Shown: positions 62,720-64,000 of the stretch, piece after piece
How the letters are laid out: every line of letters starts with the position of its first letter
Numbering within the stretch: the first letter of the stretch is position 1
NCBI GenBank assembly: GCA_964007475.1
Contig: OZ023273.1
Coordinates: forward strand, 146,355,308-146,419,307
Direction: 5' to 3'
Source of the DNA: Hybos culiciformis
Taxonomy: Eukaryota > Arthropoda > Insecta > Diptera > Hybotidae
Length of the DNA: 64,000 nt
Notes under the pieces: generated by a model
Database searches by the model: none
What the model was told of the DNA's origin: nothing
Seen by the model: only the letters and a program-made list of their open reading frames with translations
Made by a program: the position numbers and the translations under genes

Positions 62720-64000
62720 TAAAAATATAAAAGTTATTTCATGGAATGCCAGAGGCATCCAACAAAAAAATTATGAATTTAATGAATTCCTAAATAAAAA
62801 TAATGTAGATGTTGGCCTTATTTGTGAAACATTTCTTAAAGATAACAAAAAAATTTCATTTCCAAATTATACTATCTATCGTAATGACCGCTGTACCCAT
62901 GGAGGTGGAGTTGCAGTCACGGTACGTAACAATATTAAACATAAAGTATTACCTATAATAAAAACTAACCTTATAGAAAACATTGGTGTTGAAATTTTTT
63001 TAGAAGATAACTCTAGCATTAAAATCTATTCAGTTTATTTTCCGGGTGGTAACGCGGGTAAGAATAATGATAAAAGAGGGAAATTAAAATCTGATTTACT
63101 CAAATTTTCTAGGATTAAAGGAAATTATTTAGTAGGAGGTGACTTAAATTGTAGGAACCAACACTGGAACTGTTTGAAATCTAATACTTGGGGAAACATT
63201 TTACATGACCTAATGATTGGTGGTAGCTTTGCCTTACTATTCCCTGCAGATCCAACATACATTCCAAAAAATATAAAAATGCAACCTTCAACTCTTGACC
63301 TTTTTTTAACTAATTGTCCCCAATATTGCAGTCAAATAAAAACTATAAATGATCTAAGTTCTGATCACTTACCAATCTTTATAAAGATTGATTTAGAGTT
63401 GATTTCAGAAGATTACTACCGCTACGATTTTAACAGGGCTAATTGGAATAAATTTGAAGAACTTGTAAGTAGCAACCTATCTCAAACAACTGACTGTAAT
63501 GACTTATGTAGTAACAAAGCAATAGATGACAAGATATACAACTTAAATATTATAATACATGAAGCAATTAATAATAGTGTTCCTAAAATCAAAGTTAGGA
63601 ATAATTATACTTTAAAATTGCCTTCCTTCATCCTGTCGCTCATTAAAAGAAGAAATTGCGCTAGACGAAGTTGGATTCGTTACAGATTTTTAATTTTTAA
63701 GGCCCAAGTAAATCATTTAAACCATTTGATTAAGCAAGAAATAAGTAACTTCAAAAATGAAAGTTGGAAAAAATTATTAGGAAGCATTGAACCAAATAGC
63801 TCTGCTCTCTGGAAAACATCTAAAATATTAAAACACAAAAATAAAATTATACCTCCTTTTGTTATAGATGATAAAAAAATAATAACAAGTGATGAAAAAG
63901 TAAAAGTTCTTGCTAAAACATTTGAACAAAACTTCACAATATCGCCTGATTTTCACGATCCAGTATTCGAAAGTGAAGTAGAAAATAATATCAAGAGCAA
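62712..64000 (+). CDS. ORF2 of Jockey-like element: APE endonuclease, start of RT region (partial)
   Basis: An ATG at 62712 overlaps the ORF1 stop. The frame stays open for 429 codons to the window edge. The endonuclease is complete: WNARGI (N12), ICETF (E39), HGGGVAV (63-69), GGDLNCRN (D144, N146), STLDLFL (D196) and SSDHLPI (D218, H219). After it come the linker and a FKNESWKKL block at about 347-355, which in these proteins precedes the RT. The RT itself lies beyond the window. Unlike the I-like copy, no deletion or frame break is visible. Role: nicks target DNA and primes reverse transcription. Confidence 0.9.
   Translation, partial: MVNKNIKVISWNARGIQQKNYEFNEFLNKNNVDVGLICETFLKDNKKISFPNYTIYRNDRCTHGGGVAVTVRNNIKHKVLPIIKTNLIENIGVEIFLEDNSSIKIYSVYFPGGNAGKNNDKRGKLKSDLLKFSRIKGNYLVGGDLNCRNQHWNCLKSNTWGNILHDLMIGGSFALLFPADPTYIPKNIKMQPSTLDLFLTNCPQYCSQIKTINDLSSDHLPIFIKIDLELISEDYYRYDFNRANWNKFEELVSSNLSQTTDCNDLCSNKAIDDKIYNLNIIIHEAINNSVPKIKVRNNYTLKLPSFILSLIKRRNCARRSWIRYRFLIFKAQVNHLNHLIKQEISNFKNESWKKLLGSIEPNSSALWKTSKILKHKNKIIPPFVIDDKKIITSDEKVKVLAKTFEQNFTISPDFHDPVFESEVENNIKS

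Larger units (their letters stand above)
61294..64000 (+). mobile_element. Jockey-like non-LTR retrotransposon, 5' part (runs off window)
   Basis: An ORF1 with three zinc knuckles is followed by an overlapping ORF2 starting with an APE endonuclease. The ORF1 layout, with a conserved block just before the knuckles of the kind found in Jockey Gag-like proteins, points to the Jockey clade; the RT that would settle this is outside the window. The 5' end is not certain. CAGTTTGATTT at 61294 is a plausible initiator start, with AGAC at +28, near where a downstream promoter element sits in this group. The leader is A-rich, like that of the I-like element. Confidence 0.8.

Overview
The window looks like 64 kb of an insect (at least arthropod) nuclear genome. 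It is very AT-rich, full of poly(A)/poly(T) tracts, and its only clear long reading frames belong to retrotransposons. No bacterial operon structure, CRISPR array, intact rRNA or intact tRNA is visible. I found no host gene that I could support well; most of the window is intergenic or intronic sequence holding transposable elements. Species cannot be decided from this.

Layout. 1-607: partial copy of a repeat ending in a long hairpin; an inverted second copy lies at 21581-22400. 4446-4923: short hAT-type element with a perfect 8-bp target duplication. 8452-8870 and 37406-37789: two inverted copies of a composite repeat made of two adjacent hairpins. 12964-13646: foldback element built from an AATTCGTCTAAAA motif, flanked by a 13-bp direct repeat. 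22681-28030: nearly complete I-clade non-LTR retrotransposon (ORF1 with three zinc knuckles; ORF2 with endonuclease, reverse transcriptase and RNase H) with a 14-bp target duplication and a TAAA tail; its ORF2 is broken by an internal deletion and frame change that removes the end of the endonuclease. 37.4-49.4 kb: a dense cluster of non-autonomous DNA elements, including two related elements packed with a TTGTACAASTGG motif (38083-39447 and 44645-45565), a Harbinger-like element (40382-40914), a small TIR element (42112-42378) and a TA-flanked element (48173-49416) that carries a 5S-rRNA-like fragment and a perfect 43-bp palindrome. 61294-64000: 5' part of a Jockey-like non-LTR retrotransposon, cut by the window edge.

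How the genes work together. The only functional units are the two retrotransposon ORF pairs. In each, ORF1 is expected to bind the element RNA through zinc knuckles, and ORF2 to nick the target, reverse transcribe the RNA and, in the I-like element, remove RNA with RNase H. In both, ORF2 overlaps the end of ORF1 (by 35 and 8 nt). The I-like copy is probably dead or dependent on other copies; the Jockey-like copy is open to the window end.

Most notable: several non-autonomous elements share one architecture, in which both halves are filled with a short motif in mainly opposite orientations. I saw no defence system or other clearly new multi-gene system.
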